From NCBI GenBank assembly GCA_903887775.1, contig CAISRB010000024.1, positions 62,001 to 126,000 on the forward strand: a stretch of 64,000 bases of DNA, given 5' to 3'. Position 1 is the first letter of the stretch. Each line of letters begins with the position of its first letter. The notes below the pieces were generated by a model, which saw only the letters and a program-made list of their open reading frames with translations, was not told the DNA's origin and made no database searches. Positions 43,304 through 51,849 of this stretch are shown here, one piece after another. The stretch comes from an uncultured Bacteroidales bacterium (GTDB lineage Bacteria; Bacteroidota; Bacteroidia; Bacteroidales; FEN-979). The translations under genes were made by a program, and so were the position numbers.

Positions 43304-43986
43304 TCCTCTTCATATTTATAGCCAACACCCTTGATGGTCCTGATGTGGTCGGTGCCCACTTTCTCCCTGATCCGGCGGATATGCACATCGATTGTACGGT
43401 CGCCCACAATGACATTTTCGCCCCATACACGGGTAAAAATATCTTCGCGCGTGAATACCTTGCCGGGCTTAGAAACCAGCAGCTGCAGTATCTCGAATTC
43501 TTTACGGGCAAGGATGATCTCTTCATCCTGTTTTATCACCATATACCTGACCTGGTCTACAATGAACTCTTTTGTAATTATCTTTTCTGACAGCTCCGGG
43601 ATGGCCCTGTACCTTCGCAATAAGGCCTGTATACGGCTGATGAGGACTTTCGGTTTGACAGGCTTCGTCACGTAATCATCGGCCCCGGCTTCAAAACCTG
43701 CGATCTGTGAGTAATCTTCTCCCCTGGCCGTAAGGAATACGATGAGTGAATTCTGCATTCCGGGGATCATCCGGAGTTGATTGCAGGTTTCAATCCCGTC
43801 AAGGCCCGGCATCATGATATCGAGCAGGATCAGATGAGGTTTATGCACCAATGCGAGTTCCAGCGCCTTCTGACCGTTTCGGGCCTTCAGTATCTGGAAA
43901 CCCTCTTTCGCCAGGTTATAACCCAGGAACTCCAGTATATCGGCTTCGTCATCCACCAGAAGAATAATGGTATCTTTGTTTTCCAT
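43300..43986 (-). CDS. OmpR/PhoB-family response regulator
   Basis: A 228-residue regulator from the ATG at 43986 (track start 44019 adds an unlikely leader). The receiver shows LLVDDEADILEF, phospho-acceptor Asp in HLILLDIMMPGLDGIE and DDYVTKPVKPKVL; the winged-helix domain shows LLVSKPGKVFTREDIFTRVWG and VGDRTIDVHIRRIREKVG. It forms a two-gene unit with the kinase. On the far side, 65 bases away, a barrel protein gene is transcribed divergently and is a natural target candidate. Confidence 0.93.
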   Translation of the reverse strand: MENKDTIILLVDDEADILEFLGYNLAKEGFQILKARNGQKALELALVHKPHLILLDIMMPGLDGIETCNQLRMIPGMQNSLIVFLTARGEDYSQIAGFEAGADDYVTKPVKPKVLISRIQALLRRYRAIPELSEKIITKEFIVDQVRYMVIKQDEEIILARKEFEILQLLVSKPGKVFTREDIFTRVWGENVIVGDRTIDVHIRRIREKVGTDHIRTIKGVGYKYEEE

Positions 43987-44051
43987 AAAGGAACAATATC
44001 CATCCAACAAATTTAACAAAATAGCGTTACATCAGGGTAAAACCTAACATC

Positions 44052-44681
44052 ATGCAGAAGTTACTGTTTTGTTTGTTTTTTTTATTACCGCTGATGGGTT
44101 TTACCCAGAAGTTCAACGGAGGTATACTTGCCGGGGGAAATGTGAGCCAGGTTGACGGGGATAATTATGAAGGGTATCATAAAGTCGGCTGGCAGGCAGG
44201 CGCCTTTGTGAGCCTGAGGGTTTCAAAACATTCCTCATTTCAGCTGGAGATGGAATATTTTCAGAAAGGAAGCCGGAGGGCCTCCAATCCCGATAGCGGC
44301 TCTGCTGATTATTCCTTCCTGATGAGGATCCATTACATAGAGATCCCCTTTTTATATCAGTACACTTTTGCAAAAAGGTTTCAGGCTGAAGCTGGGCCTG
44401 CTGTCGATATCCTGCTGGGCTCGCTGGAAGAAAGCGGTGGCCAGCCCTCTCCAAGCACTGTCCCGTTCCGGCCGGTTACCTTATCGGGAATACTTGGAAT
44501 AGCCTGTTATATCACCCCGAATCTGAAAGCCGGTCTACGTTTTAATTATTCCCTGCTCTCAATCCGGCAACCGGCAGATCCGGAGCCTCCTTCTTACAGG
44601 TATATCCTCTTTGAGAAAGGCCAATACAATAATGTCTTATCTTTGACCCTTTCATGGGATTTCAGGAAGTTTGAATTCTAA
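44052..44681 (+). CDS. Porin-family outer-membrane beta-barrel protein
   Basis: A 209-residue exported protein: signal peptide MQKLLFCLFFLLPLMGFT, then barrel strands KFNGGILAGGNVSQVDGDNYEGYHKVGWQAGAFVSL, HSSFQLEMEYFQKGSRR, YIEIPFLYQYTFAKRFQAEAGPAVDILLG and a final SLTLSWDFRKFEF with terminal Phe. This is the common Bacteroidota PorT-like/outer membrane protein beta-barrel pattern. It diverges from the two-component genes and reads toward ubiX, 22 bases on. Confidence 0.8.
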   Translation: MQKLLFCLFFLLPLMGFTQKFNGGILAGGNVSQVDGDNYEGYHKVGWQAGAFVSLRVSKHSSFQLEMEYFQKGSRRASNPDSGSADYSFLMRIHYIEIPFLYQYTFAKRFQAEAGPAVDILLGSLEESGGQPSPSTVPFRPVTLSGILGIACYITPNLKAGLRFNYSLLSIRQPADPEPPSYRYILFEKGQYNNVLSLTLSWDFRKFEF

Positions 44682-44703
44682 GCCGATTTCAGGATAAGGA
44701 AAA

Positions 44704-45273
44704 TTGAAAAATAAACTCATCATAGGAATTACCGGGGCTTCCGGCTCCATTTACGGCAAACTGCTGCTGGAAAAGCTTGTCGGCCTCAGCAGTCAGCTCG
44801 AAGATGTTTCGGTAATCTTTTCAAACAATGCCAGGATGGTATGGGAATATGAACTTGGCCCCATTGATGTTTCATCCATCCCGTTTACGATCTATAAACC
44901 CAACGATTTTTTCGCTCCCATGGCCTCGGGTTCCCCGGCTTATACCGCGATGATCATCTGTCCATGCTCGATGGGAACCCTCGGCCGCATTGCCTCCTGC
45001 GTATCCGACGACCTTATGACCCGCGCCGCGGATGTTATTTTAAAGGAAAAACGCAGGCTGGTACTCGTCCCTCGTGAGGCTCCCTACAACCTCATCCACC
45101 TGAACAATATGAAACTGCTGACTGAAGCCGGAGCTGTGATCTGCCCTGCATCCCCTTCGTTCTACTCGAAGCCCAAGACTATCGAAGAAGCTGTAATGAC
45201 CATAGTTGACCGGGCGCTTGTACATGCCGGCCTTGAAGTCGACAGCTACCGATGGGGGGAGAATCGCGTTTAG
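44704..45273 (+). CDS. ubiX: UbiX-family flavin prenyltransferase
   Basis: A 189-residue flavoprotein: IIGITGASGSIYGKLLLEKL at the start, then VSVIFSNNARMVWEYELG, APMASGSPAYTAMIICPCSMGTLGRIASCVSDDLMTRAADVILKEKRRLVLVPREAPYN and NMKLLTEAGAVICPASPSFY. UbiX prenylates FMN to make the cofactor used by UbiD decarboxylases. The start is TTG at 44704. No ubiD lies in the window. Its stop codon TAG is inside a GCGTT repeat array. Confidence 0.92.
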   Translation: MKNKLIIGITGASGSIYGKLLLEKLVGLSSQLEDVSVIFSNNARMVWEYELGPIDVSSIPFTIYKPNDFFAPMASGSPAYTAMIICPCSMGTLGRIASCVSDDLMTRAADVILKEKRRLVLVPREAPYNLIHLNNMKLLTEAGAVICPASPSFYSKPKTIEEAVMTIVDRALVHAGLEVDSYRWGENRV

Positions 45274-45305
45274 TGTTTTGGCGTTAGGGCGTTATGGCGT
45301 TATGG
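45266..45305. repeat. GCGTTA short-period repeat overlapping two stop codons
   Basis: gcgtttagtgttttggcgttagggcgttatggcgttatgg, the same family as the arrays at 9243 and 40264. It lies between convergent ubiX and queG and contains the stop codons of both, so it also encodes the last residues of QueG (NAITP). Confidence 0.75.
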
Positions 45306-46198
45306 ATGTTTTTCATCAATCGCTGATATCCAATATCTCCCAGTGCTTTTCCGGAGAACCAAAGCTCGTACTGCTCTTCGGTAAGATGTATCCAGTCATT
45401 TTTTCGCATTTTTTTCAGCGCATCGGAGGGATGGAAATAAGTTTCCGGCGTGGGTAATGCAAAACGGTTATAAGGGCAGGCATCCTGGCAGATATCACAG
45501 CCGTAAATCTTTCCGCCCAGTCTGGAACCTACCTCCGGGATCATTTCCGCATTCTTAACAAGGGTACAATAGGAGATGCATTTTCGGATGTCGAGTTGGT
45601 AAGGCCTATCTATGGCCCCGGTAGGGCAGGCACTGATACATTTGTTGCAGTTTCCGCAATGATCTGTTTCGGGTAAATCGGGTTCTGTCTCAAGTGTTGT
45701 CAGCAGGATACCTATAAAAAAGAAAGAACCCCCTTTGCGGTTGACCAGAATGGTGTTCTTTCCCTGCCATCCGACACCACATTGCTGGGCCCAGGCTTTC
45801 TCCAAAACTGGCCCTGAATCAGAAAACACCTTTGAAGTGACAGCCTGGCCAGTCAATGTATCGATAAAAGCTGCAAGCTGATGAAGTTTTCCTTTTATCA
45901 GCTGAGGATAATCATTTCCGTAAGCATATTTGGATATGATAAAATTATCTTCTTCAACAAGCAGCTCAGGCGGGTAATAATTGATGAGGCATGCAATTAC
46001 CGTCCTCCCCCCCGGCAGTACCATATCGGGGTGAAGCCGCTCAGCGGCATAACGTTTCAGGTAACCGACCGAGGCCTGCCTCTCCTCCTTAATAAATTGA
46101 TCGTAAAATTTCTTCAGATGATCCAGTGGCCGGACTGTTGCAAAACCGCAGGCATCAAAGCCGAGTTGAAGTGCATGTTTCCTGATCTGTTCTTTCAT
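45284..46198 (-). CDS. queG: Epoxyqueuosine reductase
   Basis: A 304-residue enzyme of the last step of queuosine synthesis, reducing epoxyqueuosine in tRNA to queuosine with cobalamin and two 4Fe-4S clusters. Both cluster motifs are visible: HCGNCNKCISACPTGAI near residue 180 and YGCDICQDACPYN near 235. DPVLEKAWAQQCGVGWQGKNTILVN-type sequence (here SGPVLEKAWAQQCGVGWQGK) is the family signature. The C-terminus ends in repeat-derived residues. RuvB lies upstream on the same strand. Confidence 0.93.
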   Translation of the reverse strand: MKEQIRKHALQLGFDACGFATVRPLDHLKKFYDQFIKEERQASVGYLKRYAAERLHPDMVLPGGRTVIACLINYYPPELLVEEDNFIISKYAYGNDYPQLIKGKLHQLAAFIDTLTGQAVTSKVFSDSGPVLEKAWAQQCGVGWQGKNTILVNRKGGSFFFIGILLTTLETEPDLPETDHCGNCNKCISACPTGAIDRPYQLDIRKCISYCTLVKNAEMIPEVGSRLGGKIYGCDICQDACPYNRFALPTPETYFHPSDALKKMRKNDWIHLTEEQYELWFSGKALGDIGYQRLMKNIHNAITP

Positions 46199-46248
46199 AG
46201 TCCCTTAGACCTCGAAATTCTCCTGAAAAACCCATTAACGTTATCACT

Positions 46249-47277
46249 TTAAAACAGAGTCCCCGGTCCGGGCCCCTTGATCTTCCCAAGATGCTTATAC
46301 GCCAGTTCAGTGGCTTCCCTGCCCCGCGGGGTTCTCATGATATAGCCTTCCTGAATTAAAAAGGGTTCATACACTTCCTCAATGGTCCCGGCATCTTCAG
46401 AAACGGCTGTCGCGATGGTAGTCAGACCTACCGGCCCTCCCTTGAATTTTTCTATGATGGTCAACAGGATTTTATTGTCCATTTCATCCAGCCCATGTTT
46501 ATCAACATTCAGGGCTTTTAAGGCATACTGGCTTATATCGAGGTCAATATTACCATCCCCCTTGATCTGGGCAAAATCACGAACCCTTCTCAGCAGGAGG
46601 TTTGCAATACGCGGTGTTCCCCTGCTACGGCGGGCTATCTCAACCGAAGCTGCTTTGTTGACAGGGACTTTCAGGATCTCGGCTGAACGCCTTACAATGA
46701 TATCGAGTGTTTCCGACTTATAATACGAAAGTCTTGAGTGTATGCCAAAGCGTGAGCGCATGGGTGCCGAAAGAAGCCCTGAGCGGGTAGTTGCGCCTAT
46801 CAAAGTGAAAGGATTCAGTTTGATCTGTACAGAACGGGCATTCGGCCCGGTCTCGATAAGAATATCGATTTTGAAATCTTCCATCGCCGAATACAGGTAT
46901 TCTTCGACCACATGTGACAGCCGGTGGATCTCATCGATGAACAGCACATCATGCGGCTCAAGGTTTGTCAGAAGTCCGGCCAGGTCGCCGGGTTTGTCAA
47001 TCACCGGTCCCGAAGTGACTTTAATGTTAACGCTTAACTCATTGGCAATGATATAGGCCAGGGTTGTCTTTCCCAGGCCCGGCGGACCGTGAAGCAATAC
47101 ATGATCAAGTGCCTCGTTCCGTTGTTTCGCCGCCTGAACGAAGACCTTCAGGTTTTCTACAATAGCCTCCTGCCCTGAAAATTCAAAAAAGCCTGAGGGG
47201 CGTAACACCGATTCGATCTCCTTCTCTATCGGGCTGAGGTTTTGTGAGCTGGGGTCAAGGATTTCGTTCATCCGCAC
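46249..47277 (-). CDS. ruvB: Holliday junction branch-migration helicase RuvB
   Basis: A 342-residue AAA+ ATPase. Walker [20 protein letters not shown] near residue 63, Walker [25 protein letters not shown] near 110, sensor [18 protein letters not shown] near 160 and the winged-helix domain near 260-330 ([33 protein letters not shown]). It drives branch migration with RuvA in recombination repair. It may be read with queG 50 bases downstream. Confidence 0.97.
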   Translation of the reverse strand: MRMNEILDPSSQNLSPIEKEIESVLRPSGFFEFSGQEAIVENLKVFVQAAKQRNEALDHVLLHGPPGLGKTTLAYIIANELSVNIKVTSGPVIDKPGDLAGLLTNLEPHDVLFIDEIHRLSHVVEEYLYSAMEDFKIDILIETGPNARSVQIKLNPFTLIGATTRSGLLSAPMRSRFGIHSRLSYYKSETLDIIVRRSAEILKVPVNKAASVEIARRSRGTPRIANLLLRRVRDFAQIKGDGNIDLDISQYALKALNVDKHGLDEMDNKILLTIIEKFKGGPVGLTTIATAVSEDAGTIEEVYEPFLIQEGYIMRTPRGREATELAYKHLGKIKGPGPGTLF

Positions 47278-47355
47278 AAAAGTAAAAAAAAATGGCGGGT
47301 TCCGGTTGAGGAATATTTTTATTACTTTTATCCTATAATTTCCTTAACCTGTTTT

Positions 47356-48198
47356 ATGCAACCAATTGTTGTAGCGGTCGATTTTTCCAATTCCTCAATT
47401 CACGCTATTGAGTATGCAATCCCGCTTGCCAATAAACTAAAGTGTGACATCGTCCTTGTTTGGGTTGATAAATTCAGCTCCACCGAATCGCTTTACCCTG
47501 ACACTTCAACGGAGAACCGGAATGAAGCGAAGAAACGCTTTGAAGAGATCCTTCTGCAGTTCGGGAAAAAAATGGGAAAGGGGCTGAAAATGGAATTTAA
47601 GCTCAGGAAAGGCAAAGTATTCCATGAGGTTGACACCCTGGCCAAAACACTTGGCGCCCTGCTCGTGATCACGGGAACTCATGGGGTGAGCGGTTTTGAG
47701 GAATTCTGGATTGGCAGTAATGCATTTCGTATCGTAACCTATGCTTCCTGTCCCGTTGTAACAGTGAGGCATGATTTTGATAATAAAAAAGGGATTGAAA
47801 GGATCATCGTACCTATAGATGGCTCCGCCGAAACCATTCAGAAGCTTCCTTTTATCGCCCGCCTGGCAAGGCTCTTTAAATCGGAAGTCCATGTCGTGGC
47901 TACACATTCCAGCCATCTGAACTCGATCCAGAGAATTGCAGAAAAATACCTGCAGATGTCGGTCAGCTATTTCCAGGCAAACGAGATCAGCTGCATTCAG
48001 GACAGTATGGTCTCGAATGATATCACGAAAGCCCTTCTGCAGTATGCCGTGAATGTAAAAGCCGATCTTATCGCTATCATGACCGAGCAGGAAACACCGG
48101 TAAATATATTGCTCGGAGCCCAAGCCCAGCAAATGATAAACCAGTCATCAATTCCAATTCTGAGCATTCATCCGCAGGAACATTTCTGCCTGAAATAA
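47356..48198 (+). CDS. Tandem-domain universal stress protein
   Basis: A 280-residue protein of two UspA domains. Domain 1 opens IVVAVDFSNSSIHAIEYA and contains the ATP-loop-like GTHGVSGFEEFWIGSNAFRIV near residue 115; domain 2 opens RIIVPIDGSAETIQKL near 150 and ends PILSIHPQEHF. It is first in a three-gene run with a SPOR protein and a second, paralogous USP, with gaps of 3 and 11 bases. Confidence 0.9.
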   Translation: MQPIVVAVDFSNSSIHAIEYAIPLANKLKCDIVLVWVDKFSSTESLYPDTSTENRNEAKKRFEEILLQFGKKMGKGLKMEFKLRKGKVFHEVDTLAKTLGALLVITGTHGVSGFEEFWIGSNAFRIVTYASCPVVTVRHDFDNKKGIERIIVPIDGSAETIQKLPFIARLARLFKSEVHVVATHSSHLNSIQRIAEKYLQMSVSYFQANEISCIQDSMVSNDITKALLQYAVNVKADLIAIMTEQETPVNILLGAQAQQMINQSSIPILSIHPQEHFCLK

Positions 48199-48201
48199 AT
48201 C

Positions 48202-48633
48202 ATGGGAAAGCGCTTCTTCATATTGTTATCACTCTTTATAATTTCTGCCGGATGGCTGAGCGGTTTTGCGCAGGAAGTGCGGATAGACAGTGGGGCCGTG
48301 ACCATATACCAGGATAAACTGGTTGACGAACTTATTCAGAAACAGCTGAAGCTGAACGAAGCAGGAAACAACCAGGATGGTTACAGGATACAGATCTTCT
48401 CTGACTCCGGGAATAATTCAAAGACCAAGGCTCAGGCGGCCATCAACGAATTCCTGGCAAAACACCCGGAGACAAAGGCATATCTTGTTTTTAAATCCCC
48501 GAATTACAAGGTCAAGGTAGGAGATTTCCGCAGCAAACTTGACGCTATAAGGTATCTTAACCAGATTACAGAAGATTTTCCGAATGCATTTATCATATCA
48601 GACCTGATCAATATACCACAAGTTGAACCATAA
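48202..48633 (+). CDS. Exported SPOR-domain protein
   Basis: A 143-residue exported protein: signal peptide MGKRFFILLSLFIISAGWLSGFA, then a C-terminal SPOR domain at about residues 60-135 (GYRIQIFSDSGNNSKTKAQAAINEFLAKHPETK, YKVKVGDFRSKLDAIRYLNQI). SPOR domains bind denuded septal peptidoglycan. It is set between two USP genes in one apparent operon, an unusual partner for cytoplasmic stress proteins. Confidence 0.85.
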   Translation: MGKRFFILLSLFIISAGWLSGFAQEVRIDSGAVTIYQDKLVDELIQKQLKLNEAGNNQDGYRIQIFSDSGNNSKTKAQAAINEFLAKHPETKAYLVFKSPNYKVKVGDFRSKLDAIRYLNQITEDFPNAFIISDLINIPQVEP

Positions 48634-48644
48634 AACCTGAGTTT

Positions 48645-49493
48645 ATGAGCAAGATCGTTGTAGCTATTGACTTTTCGGATTGTTCAATCAATGCTTTTCT
48701 GCATGCCCTGAGTATTGCACAAAATACCAGGAGTGACATGATCCTTGTCTGGGTTCAGAAATCTGCAGGCCATACCGATAAATTCGGCGTTTCCCAGGTA
48801 GACCATACAAAGAAGGTTGAAAAGGAATTTCAGGACCTTATTGAAAAATATCAGCCTGAGCTTCCCGGGAATAAGATTACCTTCAGGATCAGACCAGGCA
48901 AGGTCTTCACTGAGATTGCCGAGGAAGCGCGGACAAATAAGGCTTTTATGGTAGTTTGCGGGACTCACGGAGCATCAGGTTTTGAAAAGTTCTGGATAGG
49001 CAGCAATGCAAACCGTATTGTTTCAGCATGTACGTGCCCGGTTATCACGATAAGGGGAGGAGTAAATGTAAGCCGACCGCTGAAAAAAATCGTCATGTCA
49101 GTTGACAGCACGCAGGAAACAAGGCAAAAAGCATCATTCACAGCGATGCTGGCGAAGGCTCATAATGCGGAAATATATATAATCAAGCTTTACTCCACAA
49201 AGACAAAAGCAGTAAGGCAGAATGTAGATCTGTTTACTTCCCAGGTCGAAAGGTTCTTTTCGCAGGAAGGAGTCAAATTCAATACGATCGCTGAAGAAAC
49301 AGAGGACATCCCTGAATCTGTTATCAATTATAGTAAAAAGATTGATTCGAACCTGATCTCTATCATGACCGAGCAGGAATCATCAACATCAACGCTCTGG
49401 CTCGGACCCTATGCCCAACAGATCGTCAACCATTCACCGATTCCCGTACTGAGCGTACATTCCAGGGATGTGTATACGGGACTGGGATTCTAG
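48645..49493 (+). CDS. Tandem-domain universal stress protein (paralogue)
   Basis: A 282-residue protein, clearly related to the USP two genes upstream: KIVVAIDFSDCSINAFLHA and GTHGASGFEKFWIGSNANRIV in domain 1, KKIVMSVDSTQETRQKASF in domain 2, and the shared near-end phrase ISIMTEQESS. The two likely arose by duplication around the SPOR gene. Last gene of that run. Confidence 0.9.
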   Translation: MSKIVVAIDFSDCSINAFLHALSIAQNTRSDMILVWVQKSAGHTDKFGVSQVDHTKKVEKEFQDLIEKYQPELPGNKITFRIRPGKVFTEIAEEARTNKAFMVVCGTHGASGFEKFWIGSNANRIVSACTCPVITIRGGVNVSRPLKKIVMSVDSTQETRQKASFTAMLAKAHNAEIYIIKLYSTKTKAVRQNVDLFTSQVERFFSQEGVKFNTIAEETEDIPESVINYSKKIDSNLISIMTEQESSTSTLWLGPYAQQIVNHSPIPVLSVHSRDVYTGLGF

Positions 49494-49509
49494 CAATGAA
49501 CAAATTACC

Positions 49510-49556
49510 ATGTACAATAAACAAATAGAAGAATTTGAACATCGTATATTGTACAT
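49510..49556. repeat. ATGTACAATA inverted repeat
   Basis: ATGTACAATA at 49510-49519 and TATTGTACAT at 49547-49556 are perfect 10-base inverted copies with a 27-base spacer; a third half-copy, TGTACAT, follows. They lie between convergent USP and aldolase genes, where a hairpin could help end transcription. Confidence 0.55.
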
Positions 49557-49567
49557 TGTACATCAGA

Positions 49568-50647
49568 TCAGCACCGGTCAATGCAATTCAGATCGGTGAA
49601 TGCAACTTTTAAGCGTTCCACCATCGAAACCTGCGCGCTTCGCAGCCATACCCTGGGGTCATAAAATTTCTTATTCGGTTTATCGTCCCCATCAGGATTG
49701 CCGATCTGGCCCTGGAGATAGCCTTCATTCTTCTTGTAAAATTTGAGTACGCCTTCCCAGAATGCCCATTGCGTATCGGTGTCGATATTCATCTTGACCA
49801 CGCCATACCCTATAGCTTCTGCAATTTTCTCGGGTTCCGAACCTGATCCGCCGTGGAAAACGAAATTTACAGGATTGGGGCCTGTATTGAACTTTTCCTG
49901 GATGTATTTCTGGGAATTGTGCAGGATGACCGGCTGAAGTTTTACATTACCGGGTTTATAGACCCCGTGAACATTACCAAAGGAAGCGGCAATGGTGAAG
50001 TTGTCGCTGATGCTTTTCAGCTGCTCGTAAGCATATGCCACATGCTCGGGCTGGGTATAAAGCCGGGAACTGTCAATGCTGGTATTGTCCACACCGTCTT
50101 CCTCGCCTCCGGTTACTCCAAGCTCGATCTCGAGCGTCATTCCCATTTTACTCATACGTTCAAGATATCGTTTGCAGATGTCGATGTTCTCATGCAGGGG
50201 CTCCTCCGAAAGGTCGAGCATATGGGAGCTGAAAAGAGGTTTCCCATGCTGTTCAAAATATTTTTCACCTGCATCCAGAAGCCCATCGATCCAGGGAAGG
50301 AGCTTCTTTGCAGCATGGTCGGTATGGATGATCACCGGGATGCCATACATATCGGCTATCGTATGAATATGCTGTGCCCCTGAAATACTTCCCCTGATGG
50401 CAACAGATTCTTTTTCGTTTTTCAGCCCTTTGCCGGCAAAAAACACCCCGCCCCCGTTTGAAAACTGCACGATAACGGGAGAGTTCACAATCTTTGCTGC
50501 TTCAAGTACAGCATTAACAGAATCTGAACCAACAACGTTTACTGCTGGAATGGCAAACCGGTTTGCTTTGGCAATACGGAATATTTCCCTCACGGCATCG
50601 CCTGTGGCAACGCCTGGTTTTACTGTATTAAAAATCTTTTCTGACAT
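49568..50647 (-). CDS. fbaA: Class II fructose-bisphosphate aldolase
   Basis: A 359-residue zinc-dependent aldolase of the FbaA type (E. coli-like length). Motifs: IHTDHAAKKLLPWIDGLLDAG near residue 108 (zinc and substrate), LEIELGVTGGEEDGVDN near 175, AASFGNVHGVYKPGN near 220, FVFHGGSGSEPEKI near 262 and VVKMNIDTDTQWAFWEG near 285. It cleaves fructose-1,6-bisphosphate in glycolysis and joins it in gluconeogenesis. Confidence 0.96.
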   Translation of the reverse strand: MSEKIFNTVKPGVATGDAVREIFRIAKANRFAIPAVNVVGSDSVNAVLEAAKIVNSPVIVQFSNGGGVFFAGKGLKNEKESVAIRGSISGAQHIHTIADMYGIPVIIHTDHAAKKLLPWIDGLLDAGEKYFEQHGKPLFSSHMLDLSEEPLHENIDICKRYLERMSKMGMTLEIELGVTGGEEDGVDNTSIDSSRLYTQPEHVAYAYEQLKSISDNFTIAASFGNVHGVYKPGNVKLQPVILHNSQKYIQEKFNTGPNPVNFVFHGGSGSEPEKIAEAIGYGVVKMNIDTDTQWAFWEGVLKFYKKNEGYLQGQIGNPDGDDKPNKKFYDPRVWLRSAQVSMVERLKVAFTDLNCIDRC

Positions 50648-50731
50648 ATATTGATGTTTATGGTTTTACTGATGACCCGATATGTTTATCCGGTCTTGAA
50701 AGATCAAAATTACAAAAAAACCGGCATTTTG

Positions 50732-50762
50732 TTGACAACTACGCTTGTTTTTTATATCTTTG
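50732..50762 (+). promoter_or_regulatory. Bacteroidota-type promoter
   Basis: TTG at 50732-50734, a 20-base spacer and TATCTTTG at 50755-50762. It lies inside the track ORF that begins at 50651, which supports the later start at 50792 for the coiled-coil protein. Confidence 0.65.
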
Positions 50763-50791
50763 AAAATCAGTTAAGTAAATACCATTATGAC

Positions 50792-51535
50792 ATGAAAACA
50801 ATGCTATCAGGGATTATGGCGCTGATAATTCCTGTTTTTGTTGTTGCGCAGACCTCAAAGGATGCACCGGATCTCAGCCAGATCCAGAAGAAAATCAATA
50901 AGATTGAGAATGAGAATACAAAGCTGAAAAATCAGCTGAATAGTGTTCAGAAAACCCTCAATCAGATGACCCAGGCCGAGATCAAAGAACATTCCGATCT
51001 CGCAAAGCATGAATCCCTTGCCAGGGCAAACCAGGACACTGTCAGGATGTATTCAGGCAGGATACAGAAACTGGAAGAAGGCAATGCGGAAATCGAGCAT
51101 GCATTAATGTTGAGAACCATCGGCTTCCTCGTTGTATTCATTTTGCTGATCATCCTTTTAGTATTTGTTGGATTGACCCATATGGGAAAGCAACGCAAAA
51201 GCCTCGAGGAACTTCTTGAAAAAATGAAAGCCCAGAGGGAAGAACGTGAACAACGGGTAGCTGAACTCAGGGCTGATCTTGCACAATCAAAGAATGAAAT
51301 TTCTACCTTGAAGAAAGAAACCGGTGAACGGCTCGCGGCAATGAATGACAATATAGCACATGCCGACAAGAACCTGCAAACCATGCTGGTTGCGAAGATC
51401 GCTGAACTGGGGCAGAAAGTTGCAGATTCAGGAAAAAAGCTCGATGACCAGATCCTCGCTGCTCATAAAAAAACCGATGAGCTGAAAACAGCATTGGCAA
51501 GGGAGATCGAAGCGATACGATCGAAGTTTGAATAA
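50792..51535 (+). CDS. Exported coiled-coil membrane protein of unknown function
   Basis: A 247-residue protein from the ATG at 50792; the track start at 50651 lies upstream of a good promoter and is rejected. It has a signal peptide (MKTMLSGIMALIIPVFVVAQ), a periplasmic coiled coil (LSQIQKKINKIENENTKLKNQL...), one membrane helix (FLVVFILLIILLVFVGLTHMG) near residue 120 and a long charged cytoplasmic coiled coil to the end. The layout resembles spacer or scaffold proteins; no family is recognised. Confidence 0.7.
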   Translation: MKTMLSGIMALIIPVFVVAQTSKDAPDLSQIQKKINKIENENTKLKNQLNSVQKTLNQMTQAEIKEHSDLAKHESLARANQDTVRMYSGRIQKLEEGNAEIEHALMLRTIGFLVVFILLIILLVFVGLTHMGKQRKSLEELLEKMKAQREEREQRVAELRADLAQSKNEISTLKKETGERLAAMNDNIAHADKNLQTMLVAKIAELGQKVADSGKKLDDQILAAHKKTDELKTALAREIEAIRSKFE

Positions 51536-51626
51536 GAAGCTGAAGGTGTGAAGGATTGATATCGGAAATTATTCTGTAAATCAATCATTTCAATCCTTCA
51601 TACCCACATTTGATTCCGATTTTTCC

Positions 51627-51634
51627 TATTTTTG
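51627..51634 (+). promoter_or_regulatory. -7 element of the tRNA-Arg promoter
   Basis: TATTTTTG matches TAnnTTTG and lies 10 bases before the tRNA 5' end. The nearest TTTG upstream (51609-51612) is only 14 bases away, shorter than the usual spacer, so the -33 element is not clear. Confidence 0.45.
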
Positions 51635-51644
51635 CAGTCATTCC

Positions 51645-51721
51645 GGCCCCGTAGTTCAATTGGATAGAATGGCAGATTCCGGTTCTGTTGGTTGAAGGTT
51701 CGAGTCCTTTCGGGGTCACCA
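51645..51721 (+). tRNA. trnR-CCG: tRNA-Arg (anticodon CCG), prophage attachment site
   Basis: GGCCCCGTAGTTCAATTGG opens a 77-base tRNA with a 7-bp acceptor stem, anticodon arm GCAGA-TTCCGGT-TCTGT (anticodon CCG), TpsiC loop GGTTCGAGTCC and an encoded CCA end. Phage genes begin beyond it, so its 3' part should be the attL core. Confidence 0.95.
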
Positions 51722-51798
51722 AGATGTTCTGGACATATTGATTTTACTAGTGTTTCAGAACACGACAGCTAAAAACTGTCAACTTTTCTGTCAACTTT
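51700..51798 (+). other. Putative attL and integrase arm region
   Basis: The 3' part of tRNA-Arg is followed by TGTTCTG/CAGAACA inverted copies (51725 and 51756), a GACAG/CTGTC pair (51764, 51776), and two direct copies of CTGTCAACTTT (51776-51786 and 51788-51798). Repeats of this kind beside a tRNA are usual for tyrosine integrase binding. The second attachment copy must lie outside the window, so this is inferred. Confidence 0.5.
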
Positions 51799-51845
51799 AA
51801 ATCCCCAAACGATTAATTGTAAAGGTTAATTCGTTTGGGGATTTT
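51799..51845. terminator. Strong hairpin terminator at the prophage edge
   Basis: AATCCCCAAACGATTAA pairs with TTAATTCGTTTGGGGATT with one bulged base, and a T tract follows. It can insulate the tRNA from the prophage. Confidence 0.75.
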
Positions 51846-51849
51846 TCTG

